A stretch of DNA of 64,000 nt from Silvimonas amylolytica (GTDB lineage Bacteria > Pseudomonadota > Gammaproteobacteria > Burkholderiales > Chitinibacteraceae), in assembly GCF_014645555.1 (NCBI RefSeq), contig NZ_BMLY01000005.1, positions 1-64,000 of the forward strand, read 5' to 3'. A program made the position numbers and the translations under genes. Of the stretch, positions 45,906-55,559 are shown in pieces (the stretch's first letter is position 1; each line of letters starts with the position of its first letter). A model generated the notes under the pieces. That model ran no database searches. It worked only from the letters and a program-made list of their open reading frames with translations, and was not told where the DNA came from.

Positions 45906-47144
45906 TTACGTGGCCGCAGTCTCGGCCACAGCAGATTCACTGATGTTCTTGCGCGCGGCCAGTGCTACCAGCGCGGCAGCAAAGCCGGATGCAGCCCCAA
46001 CCGCCATGGCCCAGCGCGGACCGTAGACGTTGGCAACCCAACCGACAATAGGCGCACCAATGGGCGTACTCCCCACGGCCACGCCCAGCCGTAATGCCAT
46101 CACCCGGCCGCGCATGGCGGGCTCGGTGGCCAGTTGCATCAGGCTGTTGGTGGTGTTGGTGAAGGTCAGCGCCGCAATGCCGATCACGACCAGCGCTGCG
46201 GCAAACAACCAGTAGTCAGGCGCAATGGCGGCCAGGGCACAGCCCAGCCCGAATACGGCGGCACCGGTCAGCAACGTACTGAATTCGGGTTTTTCTCTGC
46301 CCGCCGCGAGCAAGGCACCTGCTACCGTGCCGACGGCCATGATCGATGACAACAGCCCGAAGGCCTTGGCATCGGCATGAAAGGCGCCGACCGCCATGGT
46401 CGAAATAAAGATCGGGAAGTTGAGCCCGAAAGTGCCAATCAGGAACAGCATGATCAGCGTCGCGCGCAGGTCTGGTCTTGCCCAGGTATAACGCAGGCCC
46501 ACCATGATTCCGCCCCGCGTGCTGGTTGCACGCGCATTGGGGTGTAGTTCTGACACGCGCAGCATCAGTAACGAGACCAGCACGGCAATGAACGATAGCC
46601 CGTTGATCAGGAAGGCCCAGCCCGTTCCCACGGCGGCGATCACCAGGCCCGCTACGCCCGGCCCGATCATCCGGGCGGCATTGAACGACGTCGAGTTCAA
46701 CGCCACGGCATTGGGCAAGTCTTTGTCACCGACGAGCTCGGTCACAAAAATTTGCCGGACAGGCGCATCAAACGCAGAGGCGCAACCGAACAGAAAGGCA
46801 AACACGTAGACCTGCCACAACTGCACCACGCCCAGCACTGTCATCAAACCCAACGCCAGAGCCAGTACGCCCATGATGGCCTGGGTGACCAGCAAGAGCT
46901 TGCGCTGGTTGAAGTAGTCCGCCGCTGCGCCTGTCCAGGGCATCAGCAACAGTTGGGGGCCAAACTGCAAGGCCATGACCGTGCCAACGGCGGAAGCATC
47001 ATGGTGCGTCAGTTGGGTGAGCACCAGCCAGTCTTGCGCAGTGCGCTGCATCCAGGTGCCTACGTTGGACACCAGCGAGCCCACCGTCCACAACTTGAAG
47101 TTGAAACTGTTCATGGCCCGAAACAGGCCGACGCGGGTTTTCAT
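45906..47144 (-). CDS. MFS transporter (EntS/MFS_3 type)
   Basis: A 412-residue exporter with about 12 hydrophobic segments. NFKLWTVGSLVSNVGTWMQRTAQDWLVL at the start is the signature of the MFS_3/enterobactin-exporter-like group, which also includes drug and siderophore exporters. TELVGDKDLPNAVALNS is a further family element. The start at 47144 gives the normal N-terminus; an upstream methionine at 47213 would add an unrelated tail. It follows a MarR gene by 93 bases on the same strand, so it is probably under that repressor. The substrate is unknown. Confidence 0.88.
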   Translation of the reverse strand: MKTRVGLFRAMNSFNFKLWTVGSLVSNVGTWMQRTAQDWLVLTQLTHHDASAVGTVMALQFGPQLLLMPWTGAAADYFNQRKLLLVTQAIMGVLALALGLMTVLGVVQLWQVYVFAFLFGCASAFDAPVRQIFVTELVGDKDLPNAVALNSTSFNAARMIGPGVAGLVIAAVGTGWAFLINGLSFIAVLVSLLMLRVSELHPNARATSTRGGIMVGLRYTWARPDLRATLIMLFLIGTFGLNFPIFISTMAVGAFHADAKAFGLLSSIMAVGTVAGALLAAGREKPEFSTLLTGAAVFGLGCALAAIAPDYWLFAAALVVIGIAALTFTNTTNSLMQLATEPAMRGRVMALRLGVAVGSTPIGAPIVGWVANVYGPRWAMAVGAASGFAAALVALAARKNISESAVAETAAT

Positions 47145-47237
47145 GCGTGGGCCTTTGCGGATAGGAGAAACAACAACACAGTCGTGGGAGACATCGGTAT
47201 TCCAGGTTTTCAACAGATCTGTGACAAGGTGGCCGGG

Positions 47238-47690
47238 TCAGTCCTCAACCAGCCGGGTCAGCAGATCAAGCGCGCTGGCAAAGGCCGCGCGTTCAGCATC
47301 ACTCAGGCGCTCTTCAATGCGATGACTTAGCCAGTCTTGCCGAGCACTGCGGCCCGTTTGCAACCAGCCCAATCCCGCATCCGTCAAAGCCAGCAAGGTT
47401 TTGCGGCCATCGACCTCATCGGGCGTGCCAGTGACAAACCCGACCTTGATCAGGCTGGCCACGATAGGACTCATGGATTGCGAACGCATGTGCTCGGCCC
47501 GGGCCAGTTCAGACACTGTGGCCGGCCCGGATTTCTCCAGATGCAGCACGACATTGATCTGCGACTGCGTCAGGGTGGCGTGGTTGGAGTGCTCTCGCAG
47601 CTGACGACGCAATTTGCCCATTAGCGAACGCGTGTTGCTGGCTAATGCGGCAGCCTGGGCCTGTTCGGCGTCGGGTGAATATGAGTTCAT
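47238..47690 (-). CDS. MarR-family transcriptional regulator
   Basis: A 150-residue winged-helix regulator. The HTH lies in ATVSELARAEHMRSQSMSPIVASLIKVGFV, followed by the wing DEVDGRKTLLALTDAGLGWL. A GTG at 47696, two codons upstream, is an alternative start. It probably represses the downstream MFS exporter and perhaps the divergent esterase gene, with a 115-base gap between them. No clear palindrome is seen there apart from an AT-rich GCATATACGAAGG. Confidence 0.87.
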   Translation of the reverse strand: MNSYSPDAEQAQAAALASNTRSLMGKLRRQLREHSNHATLTQSQINVVLHLEKSGPATVSELARAEHMRSQSMSPIVASLIKVGFVTGTPDEVDGRKTLLALTDAGLGWLQTGRSARQDWLSHRIEERLSDAERAAFASALDLLTRLVED

Positions 47691-47811
47691 GCTCACAAAT
47701 TAGCATATACGAAGGTAAACTACCAAGTTTTACTGCCAAATTGCAGGTGGTGCTCAAGCCTGGGCCGGATGACAATGGCGCTATCTGCGCTTTTTAATCA
47801 GGAAACCCGCC

Positions 47812-48450
47812 ATGCAAGACGCCTTGATCATTCAGCAACCGGCCGATGTAGCTGCCCCCGACCGCGAACTCTGGTTGTTTTTTCATGGTGTTGGCTCCCG
47901 GCCGGAAGACCTGGTGCCATTGGGCGAGGCGCTGGCGCCGGTATTGCCCAAAGCGTGGATCGTGAGTGTGCGTTCGCCTGATCCGTCCGACTTTGGCCAG
48001 GGCTGGCAGTGGTTCTCCGTGCAAGGCGTTACCGAAGCTTCACGGCCCGCACGCATCGCTGCTGCCATGCCACGGTTTGTCGAGGTTGTCCGCCACTGGC
48101 AACAGCAAACGGGTGTGCACCCGGTTGCCACAACGCTGGCCGGGTTCTCGCAAGGCGCGATCATGGCGTTAGAGTCCACGCAGCAGTCCCCACCTTTGGC
48201 AAAACGTGTGGTGTCACTCGCCGGCCGTTTCGGAGCACCGCCCTCCGTGGCACCGGCCCAGATTGCATTCCACTTGCTGCATGGGCAGAACGATCAGGTC
48301 ATCGCCGCACAAAATGCCATGGATGCCTACCAACAGTTGCAAGCGCTGGGTGGCAACGTGACTTGCGATCTCTTCCCCAATCTGGGGCACGGACTGGATG
48401 GCCGTGTGGTTCAGCGTCTGGCGCAGTTGATTGCGGCAGACCCGCACTGA
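47812..48450 (+). CDS. YpfH-type esterase (alpha/beta hydrolase)
   Basis: A 212-residue cytosolic serine hydrolase of the phospholipase/carboxylesterase family. The oxyanion region is LWLFFHGVGSRPEDL, the nucleophile Ser113 lies in LAGFSQGAIMA, the Asp in LLHGQNDQVI and the His in PNLGHGLDG. Short-chain ester hydrolysis is expected, but the physiological substrate is unknown. It is divergent from the MarR gene. Confidence 0.87.
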   Translation: MQDALIIQQPADVAAPDRELWLFFHGVGSRPEDLVPLGEALAPVLPKAWIVSVRSPDPSDFGQGWQWFSVQGVTEASRPARIAAAMPRFVEVVRHWQQQTGVHPVATTLAGFSQGAIMALESTQQSPPLAKRVVSLAGRFGAPPSVAPAQIAFHLLHGQNDQVIAAQNAMDAYQQLQALGGNVTCDLFPNLGHGLDGRVVQRLAQLIAADPH

Positions 48451-48605
48451 GACGCAACACTTGTAAACAAAAGTTCGCGCAGGCTTGTCAGAATGCCGCA
48501 GGCTACTCGTTGTCTACCGCCCGCCTTGTGCGGGCGTTGTTGTATGCGCAGGTGTGTGGCTGAGTTTCGTTGTCCATTTACAACCAGAACAAAAGAGAAC
48601 AAGAA

Positions 48606-49637
48606 ATGAGCAAGCAGTACCGGATTGCAGCAGTGAGTTGTCTGGCGTTGGTAGCGACTTTGCTGGGTGGCTGCGCCGCCCCGGTCGTCAAAACCTATGG
48701 CATGGACGATCATTTTTCCAGCAGTGAAATCATGTCGGGCTCGACCGCGACAGCGGATCAGTGCGCACGTACAGTCAATGCGGTCTGGGTGGATGTGGGC
48801 GCCTACCACGAATGCGTGGTGTATTTTCCGTCCTCTGCCTTTGCCGCCGGTGCGCCGATTGATCGCGCGATTGTGTTTATGGAAGGCGATCGGCTGGATG
48901 GCAAACAGATGGCAGAAGCACAGTACGAAAAAAGCTCACCCCGTGTGCTGACGCGTGCTGCAGAGCGCGAACAGCAACGTGCCGGTTTGCCGTACCTGAT
49001 ATTGGGCCGGCCGGGTACGGATGGCAGCAGCGGCAGCCAGCGAGTGCGCCGAACCCACTATGAAACCCTGGTGGTCAACGCGGCGCTGGACCAGATCAAA
49101 CGCAAATACCAGATCCAGCAACTGGGCATCATCGGCCAGTCTGGAGGGGGCGGGCTCGTCGGTGCGCTGATTTCAGAGCGGCAGGACGTATTGTGCGGCG
49201 TGGCCTCATCCGGCGTGACGGCGGTGAAATACCGCATTCAGGAAAAGGGCTGGACCGCAGATATCACGGGCATCGGCACGTCAGAAGTGTGGGACCCGGT
49301 TGATCAGTTGCCTCGCGCGCGGCCCATGCCAGGATTCCGGCTGTTCGCTACTAGTGACAAGCTTGATGGCGATGTGCCCTTTGATTCGCAGCAATACTTT
49401 ATCCAGAAGGCACAAGAAGCCGGATTGCCCGCCGTGCAGATCGTGGTGCACGCCAGCGGCAGTGTGCATCACCAGACCTTCCCGATTGGCAACAAAGTGA
49501 TGGCTGATTGCATGAAGGGTGTGCCGACAGAAACCATCGTCGCCCGCTACACCGGTCACTATGTTGATCAAAAAGAAGAAGCCAAAGCCTTCCCGCCGAC
49601 ACAAGCCAAAGCTGGAACCAGCAGTACGGCGGAGTAA
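48606..49637 (+). CDS. Lipoprotein with serine-hydrolase (alpha/beta) features
   Basis: 343 residues. A signal with lipobox LLGGC at Cys23 anchors it in the envelope. The remainder looks like an alpha/beta hydrolase: a strand DRAIVFMEGDRLDG, the nucleophile elbow GIIGQSGGGGLVGAL with Ser179, a later strand GFRLFATSDKLDGDVPF holding a likely acid, and a His in GSVHHQTFP. I do not recognise a named family. Cys53 and Cys70 could form a disulfide. ATG at 48606 follows AAGAA. A terminator follows, so it stands alone. Confidence 0.8.
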   Translation: MSKQYRIAAVSCLALVATLLGGCAAPVVKTYGMDDHFSSSEIMSGSTATADQCARTVNAVWVDVGAYHECVVYFPSSAFAAGAPIDRAIVFMEGDRLDGKQMAEAQYEKSSPRVLTRAAEREQQRAGLPYLILGRPGTDGSSGSQRVRRTHYETLVVNAALDQIKRKYQIQQLGIIGQSGGGGLVGALISERQDVLCGVASSGVTAVKYRIQEKGWTADITGIGTSEVWDPVDQLPRARPMPGFRLFATSDKLDGDVPFDSQQYFIQKAQEAGLPAVQIVVHASGSVHHQTFPIGNKVMADCMKGVPTETIVARYTGHYVDQKEEAKAFPPTQAKAGTSSTAE

Positions 49638-49653
49638 CACATCACTGCTCGCC

Positions 49654-49694
49654 ATGAAAAAACCCGGTCAGCGCAGGCTGCCGGGTTTTTTCAT
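49654..49694. terminator. Bidirectional terminator
   Basis: ATGAAAAAACCCGG pairs perfectly with CCGGGTTTTTTCAT (14 bases), with an inner CAGC/GCTG stem, between convergent genes. Confidence 0.88.
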
Positions 49695-49714
49695 GGTCGG
49701 ACCAAACGCGTCCG

Positions 49715-51709
49715 TTACACTTTGCGACCACCAATACCCGCCGGCGCACTCTTGTGGAACTGGATGGTTTGCAACGGCACGGAAGAGGGCGGTGGTTCTT
49801 TGAAGATGTGACTCTTCATCTTGCCGACCACATGCATCTCACAGGGTTTGCAGTCAAAGCGCAGGGTATAAGTCTCGTTGCCGGTCTTCAGGGTCATGGG
49901 TTCGGCGCGAACCTGGCCTTGTACGCCCTTCACGCCCTTGGCCTGTTTGGGACACAGGTTGTAAGAGAACCGCAGGCAGTGCTTGGTGATCATGAGCGAC
50001 ACTTCGCCCGGTTCTTCGTGCGCTTCGTACGCAGCAGCGATCAGTTGCACGCCGTGACGGGTGTAGAAGGCGCGGGCAGCATCGTTGTAAACGTTGGCCA
50101 GATAAGAGAGGGATGTCTCTGGATACGCCACTGGCGGCAGTACTTCTGGCTTGCGCTCCGGACGCTGCCAGGCCGCAATGCGGGCGGTTTCCAGTGCAGC
50201 GACGGCATCACGGCGCAGTGCGTTGATCGCCCCGGCGGGCACAAACCAGGTGTCACGGGTGGCAATGCTGACATCGACCGGGTTGAAGATGGTGTTGCCC
50301 AGCTTGGCCAGGTTTTCACGCAAGGTCGACTGGGCTTTTTCGACGTTCTGGGCCACTTGCAGATCCAGCGGGGCGTGCACGCTGGCGCTGCAACCGTCTT
50401 CATCAGTGATGGTCAGCATCAGGCCGTCGGTGTGATCGGTCAGTTTGAGCCACGCGTCGATCTTGCGCTCAGCGGACTTGCGCGTCAGCGCTTGTTCCCA
50501 GTCGTGATCGCGGTTGCGGTTGATGGTCAGGCCAGGTTTGAGGCCTTCCAGTTCGCTCATGTATTCGTTGGGGTGCACGCGCCAGATCTCGCCGCGTTCG
50601 CCGGTGCCCATGCGTTCAACCACGTTGGCTTGCAGGCCGATCACCTCACGTTTTTTCATGAAGTTCAGACCATCGCCATTGGCCAGTGATGCTGCCGTGT
50701 CGATCTCGAACCAGGTCTTTCCCAGACGGGTGACGGTGCCGATTTCTACGCCGACATACTTGGGCGAATCAAACGCGCCAATATCTTCAAGGCGGCCATT
50801 CACAAAATAGTCGGTGTGGCCGCGGTGGAAATTCTTGTCCACGTCTGGCGTAAAGAAGATGTCCGTACGGCCGCTGGCGGCGCGGGCCAGTTCCGGACGA
50901 CGGGAGAGAATTTCATCCAGCAACATACGGTAATGGGCGGTGATGTTCTTCACGTAGCCCATGTCCTTGTAACGGCCTTCAATCTTGAAGGAGCGCACAC
51001 CGGCATCAATCAACGCTTCCAGATTGGCACTCTGGTCGTTGTCTTTCATCGACAACAGATGCTTGTCGAACGCCACCACGCCGCCTGTGTTATCTGTCAG
51101 CGTATAGGGCAAACGACAGGCCTGGGAGCAATCGCCGCGGTTGGCGCTGCGACCGGTATCGGCGTGGCTGATAAAGCACTGGCCGGAATACGCGACACAC
51201 AACGCACCATGAATAAAGAACTCGACGGTGGTATCGGTCGGCAGCGCATCACGCACTGCACGGATTTTTTCCAGCGTCAGTTCACGGGCCAGCACCACTT
51301 GTGAGAACCCGCTATCTGCCAGGAACCGTGCTTTTTCTGGTGTGCGGATATCGCATTGTGTTGAGGCATGCAGCTGGATCGGCGGCAGATCCAGCTCTGC
51401 AAGGCCCATGTCTTGCACGATCAGTGCATCCACGCCGGCATCATAGAGCTGGTGAATCAGCTGGCGAGCCGGTTCCAGTTCGGCATCATGCAAGATGGTA
51501 TTGAGCGTGACGAAAATGCGGCTGTGGAAGCGGTGGGCAAATTCCACCAGCCCTGCGATTTCGCTGATCGTATTGCTGGCGTTATGGCGCGCACCAAACG
51601 ATGGCCCGCCGATATACACCGCGTCTGCGCCATGCAGGATCGCTTCCCGGCCAATTTCAACCGTTTTGGCGGGGGAGAGAAGTTCCAGTTGGTGCGACAA
51701 GAGACTCAT
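49715..51709 (-). CDS. rlhA: 23S rRNA 5-hydroxycytidine C2501 synthase (U32 family)
   Basis: 664 residues (E. coli RlhA, formerly YdcP, 653). The U32 domain begins LELLSPAKTVEIGREAILHG, followed by GADAVYIGGPSFGARH, VQDMGLAELDLPPIQLHAST and the cysteine motif GRSANRGDCSQACRLPY. The C-terminal DUF3656 region follows, with a closing Cys-rich FDCKPCEMHVVGKM. RlhA hydroxylates C2501 of 23S rRNA using prephenate-dependent chemistry. The start at 51709 matches the family N-terminus; a methionine at 51730 is possible. Single gene. Confidence 0.9.
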   Translation of the reverse strand: MSLLSHQLELLSPAKTVEIGREAILHGADAVYIGGPSFGARHNASNTISEIAGLVEFAHRFHSRIFVTLNTILHDAELEPARQLIHQLYDAGVDALIVQDMGLAELDLPPIQLHASTQCDIRTPEKARFLADSGFSQVVLARELTLEKIRAVRDALPTDTTVEFFIHGALCVAYSGQCFISHADTGRSANRGDCSQACRLPYTLTDNTGGVVAFDKHLLSMKDNDQSANLEALIDAGVRSFKIEGRYKDMGYVKNITAHYRMLLDEILSRRPELARAASGRTDIFFTPDVDKNFHRGHTDYFVNGRLEDIGAFDSPKYVGVEIGTVTRLGKTWFEIDTAASLANGDGLNFMKKREVIGLQANVVERMGTGERGEIWRVHPNEYMSELEGLKPGLTINRNRDHDWEQALTRKSAERKIDAWLKLTDHTDGLMLTITDEDGCSASVHAPLDLQVAQNVEKAQSTLRENLAKLGNTIFNPVDVSIATRDTWFVPAGAINALRRDAVAALETARIAAWQRPERKPEVLPPVAYPETSLSYLANVYNDAARAFYTRHGVQLIAAAYEAHEEPGEVSLMITKHCLRFSYNLCPKQAKGVKGVQGQVRAEPMTLKTGNETYTLRFDCKPCEMHVVGKMKSHIFKEPPPSSVPLQTIQFHKSAPAGIGGRKV

Positions 51710-52208
51710 GGGTGTATCCGGGCATGGCAAACAAGGCTGCGAACTATAACAGAATCAAAGCCTTGCCGCGCTCTTGCGTAAAGAGCCAGGTGCCGGACGG
51801 CGCCACACTGATCTGGCTTTTTTGTTGCCAGGATCAAAGGTTCAATCCGCCTGGCGGCGCTGAATGGACTACGTGTAGATGAGCACGTTTTAGCAAATTC
51901 TGATATATTACAACGGCATACAAAACAGAACACCCGGCGTTGCGATATGCCTCATGGCATACCGGTCAACCGGCGGGTCAGATTGTCGTGGTGAAGGAGG
52001 GCCTGGCCTTCCGGCACTGCCTGTTCGGTCTCTGCGCTGGCACAAGTGCCTGCGTAATCTGCTTGAACATCCTTTTATTTCTGGCTGTGCCTGTATGGCG
52101 CGGACCCACTGTTGCACCTCCTCAGACCAACCCGTCTACTCATGTGACCGGTGGCTCTGAGGCATTTGTTATCGTTAACACCAACTACACGACCCCACTG
52201 GAGACACA
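51710..52208. other. Divergent intergenic region of rlhA and a LivK-like gene
   Basis: 499 bases without a supported gene, AT-richer near 51890-51930. It contains a perfect dyad TATGCC-TCAT-GGCATA at 51946-51961, and GGAGACACA just before the start at 52209. Confidence 0.45.
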
Positions 52209-53342
52209 ATGAAGTCGTTGCGTATGGGCCTTCTGGCCGCCCTGTCTTTTGCCGCCGTGTTGGCGCACGCTGAAACCGGCGTGACCGACAATGAAATCGT
52301 GATCGGCCAATCTGCCGCACTCTCCGGCCCTGCCGCAGAACTGGGCAAGGGCGTAAACCGTGGCGCCAAAGCGTATTTCGACTGGGTCAATCAGCACGGT
52401 GGCGTGAACGGCCGCAAGATCAAGCTGGTCTCGCTGGATGATGGCTATGAGCCGGATCGCACTGCGGCCAACACGCAAAAGCTGATCAAGGATCAAGGCG
52501 TATTTGCCCTGTTTGGTTACGTCGGTACCCCGACCTCCAACGCCGCGCTGCCGCTGGTGAACCAGAGTGGCATTCCGTTCGTCGCGCCGTTTACTGGCGC
52601 AGAAGGCTTGCGCAGCCCGGTGAACCGCAACGTGTTCAACATCCGCGCCAGCTACCGCGATGAAGCTGAAGAAATTGCAGGCTCCATGAAAAAGATGGGC
52701 ATGCAAAGCATCAACGTGTTCTATCAGAACGATGCCTACGGTCAAGCCGGTCTGAAGGCCATGCAAGAAGCCGCCGCCAAGAACGGGATCAAGATCAACG
52801 CCACTGCCACCGTGCAGCGTAACAGCGCCGACGTGAAGAAGGCGGTGGAAGAACTGGTTGTGAAGAAACCGGCCAGCGCGGTGTTCATGGTCACGGCATA
52901 TACCTCCAGTGCCGCGTTCATCACGGCCTCACGCGCCCAGAACTTTATTGGCCCGTTCTATAACGTGTCGTTTGTCGGTACCGAGGCCCTCATTACTGCG
53001 TTGAAGAACGACGGCTCTGGCGTGATCGTGTCGCAAGTCATGCCTTCGCCGTACAACCCGATCAAGCCGGTCACCATTGACTACGTGAAGGCGCTGAAAG
53101 CCAGCGGCATTGAAAATGTCGATTACCCAAGTCTGGAAGGTTATATCGGCGCTCGCGTGCTGGTGGAAGGCCTGAAGCGTTCTGGCAAAGCCCTCACGCG
53201 TGAAAAGCTGATTTCTTCGCTGGAAGATCTGCGTGACTACGATCTGGGCGGGTTCCGCGTGAAGTTCACTTCCGGCAACCATGAAGGTTCCAGCTTTGTT
53301 GACTTGACCGTGATCGACAAAGACGGCCACGTCCACAGCTAA
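52209..53342 (+). CDS. Branched-chain amino-acid-type ABC transporter substrate-binding protein (LivK-like)
   Basis: 377 residues. A signal peptide (near VLAHA|ETGV) is followed by a type I periplasmic binding fold: EIVIGQSAALSGPAAELGKG, NQHGGVNGRKIKLVSLDDGY, FGYVGTPTSNAALPLVNQSG and INVFYQNDAYGQAGL. These are the ABC-type Leu/Ile/Val or amide/urea-binding group. No permease or ATPase follows, and a terminator comes directly after, so it is an orphan binding protein or may feed a distant transporter or receptor. GGAG precedes the ATG. Confidence 0.9.
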   Translation: MKSLRMGLLAALSFAAVLAHAETGVTDNEIVIGQSAALSGPAAELGKGVNRGAKAYFDWVNQHGGVNGRKIKLVSLDDGYEPDRTAANTQKLIKDQGVFALFGYVGTPTSNAALPLVNQSGIPFVAPFTGAEGLRSPVNRNVFNIRASYRDEAEEIAGSMKKMGMQSINVFYQNDAYGQAGLKAMQEAAAKNGIKINATATVQRNSADVKKAVEELVVKKPASAVFMVTAYTSSAAFITASRAQNFIGPFYNVSFVGTEALITALKNDGSGVIVSQVMPSPYNPIKPVTIDYVKALKASGIENVDYPSLEGYIGARVLVEGLKRSGKALTREKLISSLEDLRDYDLGGFRVKFTSGNHEGSSFVDLTVIDKDGHVHS

Positions 53343-53370
53343 GCATTGCTACGTGTCCGGCATGCAAACA

Positions 53371-53394
53371 CGGCGCCCTGCGGGGCGCCGTTTT
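53371..53394 (+). terminator. Terminator after the LivK-like gene
   Basis: CGGCGCCC and GGGCGCCG around a TGCG loop, then TTTT. Confidence 0.82.
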
Positions 53395-53462
53395 CATGGT
53401 GTGAAGGATCGGGCAACCCGTCTCTTCAAAGGTTTTCACCGGGGCGTCGGGGTTTTATTGGC

Positions 53463-54248
53463 TCAGCCATAGAAGGCGGACGGCGCGACGCCAAAATGGC
53501 GCTTGAACATGGCGGTGAAGGCACTTTGGCTGGTGTAGCCGTGGTCTAGCGCTACCGTGACAATTTTCTCGCCATGCGCCAGCCGTTCCAGTGCCAGCAA
53601 TAAACGCGCATGCTGACGCCAACGGCCAGGAGTCATGCCGGTCTCACGCTGGAATGACCGGTGCAGTGTCCGGGGGGCCATGCCCAGTGTTGTGGCCCAG
53701 CCTGCTGTGGCATGTTCTTCATGCGGCGCGTGGAGAATGGCATCGCACAGGCGGCGCAGTCGTTCGTCCTCCGGCCAGGGCAAGTACAGGGGGAGACGTT
53801 CAATGGCGGCCAGTTCAGCCAGCAGCAGTTGCATCACCATCTCGTCACGGCTGCCTGGTGCGTAATCGAACGGGATTGCGACCGCCGCCAGAATCAGCTC
53901 ACGCAGCAAAGGCTGGACGTCCACCACGCAACTGCCCTGGGGCAAGTGCGCGACGGTGCCGGGTTCGACAAACACCGTGCGCATACGCACATGGCCGCTC
54001 ATACGTACGGTATGTTCCAGGCCGGCATCCAGCCAGACACCGCGAGTAGGTGGCACAACCCAACGCCCGTTCGCGGCCTCAATCAGCATGACGCCTTCCA
54101 CCGCATACAAAAGCTGTGCGCGACGATGCCGGTGTGGCGCGACAAATGCCCCGTTCGGGTAATCCGCAGCGAGCACGGCTACCGGCATGGGCGTGTCTTC
54201 ATGATGGATATGCACATCGGGTGAAGGGGTGGCGATCATGTCTGGCAT
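53463..54248 (-). CDS. AraC-family regulator with cupin domain (NimR-like)
   Basis: 261 residues. An N-terminal cupin (~15-110; YPNGAFVAPHRHRRAQLLYAVEG, PPTRGVWLDAGLEHTV) is followed by an AraC double HTH (GWATTLGMAPRTLHRSFQRE, IVTVALDHGYTSQSAFTAMF). This arrangement matches regulators such as E. coli NimR, which control the divergent exporter next to them. Here the divergent gene, 88 bases away, is a DMT-family exporter, and regulation of that gene is the natural inference. Confidence 0.87.
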   Translation of the reverse strand: MPDMIATPSPDVHIHHEDTPMPVAVLAADYPNGAFVAPHRHRRAQLLYAVEGVMLIEAANGRWVVPPTRGVWLDAGLEHTVRMSGHVRMRTVFVEPGTVAHLPQGSCVVDVQPLLRELILAAVAIPFDYAPGSRDEMVMQLLLAELAAIERLPLYLPWPEDERLRRLCDAILHAPHEEHATAGWATTLGMAPRTLHRSFQRETGMTPGRWRQHARLLLALERLAHGEKIVTVALDHGYTSQSAFTAMFKRHFGVAPSAFYG

Positions 54249-54336
54249 TTTTGCGATAGTTATTGCCAGTTTAGCGTGAGACGGCCTGGTTGAGTGGTTG
54301 CACGATCAGGGCTCTATCTCAACAGGGCTGATCGCC

Positions 54337-55242
54337 ATGTCCGCATTTCCATCTTTGTTTCCACTGTTTGCCATCTTGTTATGGGCAGGCAATGTCATGG
54401 TGTCGCGGTTATCGGCCCATACCATCGACCCTTTTGCCATCACCTTCTGGCGGCTGGTGCTGGCTGTGCTGGTGATGAGTACATTTGTGCTCCGTGGGGC
54501 CTGGCGCAATCGGGCCGCGATCAAGGCGCACTGGCCCAAACTCGCCTTGTTGGGTTTCCTCGCCATGGCGTTGTTCCAGTGTTTGTCTTATCAGGCGGCC
54601 CACACCACTACGGCGACCAATATGGCGATCATGACTGCGCTGGTGCCGCTCTTGACCATGCTGTGGTCGGTCTTGCTGCTGGGCGAATCACCAACACTGG
54701 GCATGCTGGCAGGCGGGCTGATGTCGTTTGGCGGACTGGTTTATCTGATCACTGCGGGTCATCCGCTTCTGCTGGTGTCTGGCGGGGTGCACACCGGTGA
54801 CCTGCTGATGCTGGCGGCCGCATTGTCTTATGCACTTTATGGCGTGCTATTGCGGCGTTGGCAGACCGGATTGCCGTCCTGGCAATCCACCTACATTCAG
54901 GCGGTCTGCGCCATGGCATTCATGCTGATCGTGGTATTGCGCTTGCCGCCCGACGCAGCCTTGCCCAACCGTGCCAGCTTGCCGCTGATTGCTTATGCGG
55001 GCGTGCTGGCCAGCGTGGTGTTGCCGTTTTTCTGGATGCAAGGAGTGAAGCTGCTGGGACCCAATCGTTGCGCCATCTTCATGAACTTGTTGCCAGTGGT
55101 GACGGCGGTGATCGCCGCAGGCTGGTTTGGTGAAGCCGTGCATGCCTATCATCTTGCGGGTGGGAGTGTCGCGCTGGCCGGCGTGATCCTGGCGCAGTGC
55201 TGGCAAAAACCGTTTGCTGCCAGATACTCTGCTACCGCGTGA
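54337..55242 (+). CDS. DMT-family (EamA) metabolite exporter
   Basis: A 301-residue inner-membrane protein with about ten hydrophobic segments in two EamA repeats (ILLWAGNVMVSRLSAHTIDP ... ITFWRLVLAVLVM; then LMLAAALSYALYGVLLRRWQ). ATG at 54337 begins directly at the first helix. DMT exporters move amino acids or nucleotides outward, but the substrate is not evident. It is divergent from the AraC regulator, which probably controls it. Confidence 0.88.
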   Translation: MSAFPSLFPLFAILLWAGNVMVSRLSAHTIDPFAITFWRLVLAVLVMSTFVLRGAWRNRAAIKAHWPKLALLGFLAMALFQCLSYQAAHTTTATNMAIMTALVPLLTMLWSVLLLGESPTLGMLAGGLMSFGGLVYLITAGHPLLLVSGGVHTGDLLMLAAALSYALYGVLLRRWQTGLPSWQSTYIQAVCAMAFMLIVVLRLPPDAALPNRASLPLIAYAGVLASVVLPFFWMQGVKLLGPNRCAIFMNLLPVVTAVIAAGWFGEAVHAYHLAGGSVALAGVILAQCWQKPFAARYSATA

Positions 55243-55347
55243 CCTTCTGGCTGTGGGTACCGTCCGTACGCTGGATTGCCAGAGCACTGACAGGCTGCTG
55301 GTGAGGAGAGGTATACGGTGAAAGCATGTTCTACCGGAGTACCCATC

Positions 55348-55515
55348 ATGAGGCACGATCCAGACGGCAAAGATGCCCACAGCCCGCTCGAACCGCGTTT
55401 GCAGGTACAACAACAATTGCGCCAGAACGCGATTGCAATTGATCACTATCACCATTTACCGCACAAGCAGACACCACCACCCGTCCAGCACGGGCATAAG
55501 GTGGTGCAGCCTTAA
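55348..55515 (+). CDS. Possible small His/Gln/Pro-rich protein
   Basis: A 55-residue frame with no recognised homology. It has a His-rich patch DHYHHLPHKQTPPPVQHGH. GGAG lies 8 bases before the ATG. A GTG at 55318 behind GGAGAGG would add ten residues. The composition could suit metal binding. It is short and may be chance, so confidence is low. Confidence 0.35.
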   Translation: MRHDPDGKDAHSPLEPRLQVQQQLRQNAIAIDHYHHLPHKQTPPPVQHGHKVVQP

Positions 55516-55559
55516 CCGGGCGTGCACCGCTGGCTGGCACGCCCAGGCCGCACTGAGCA

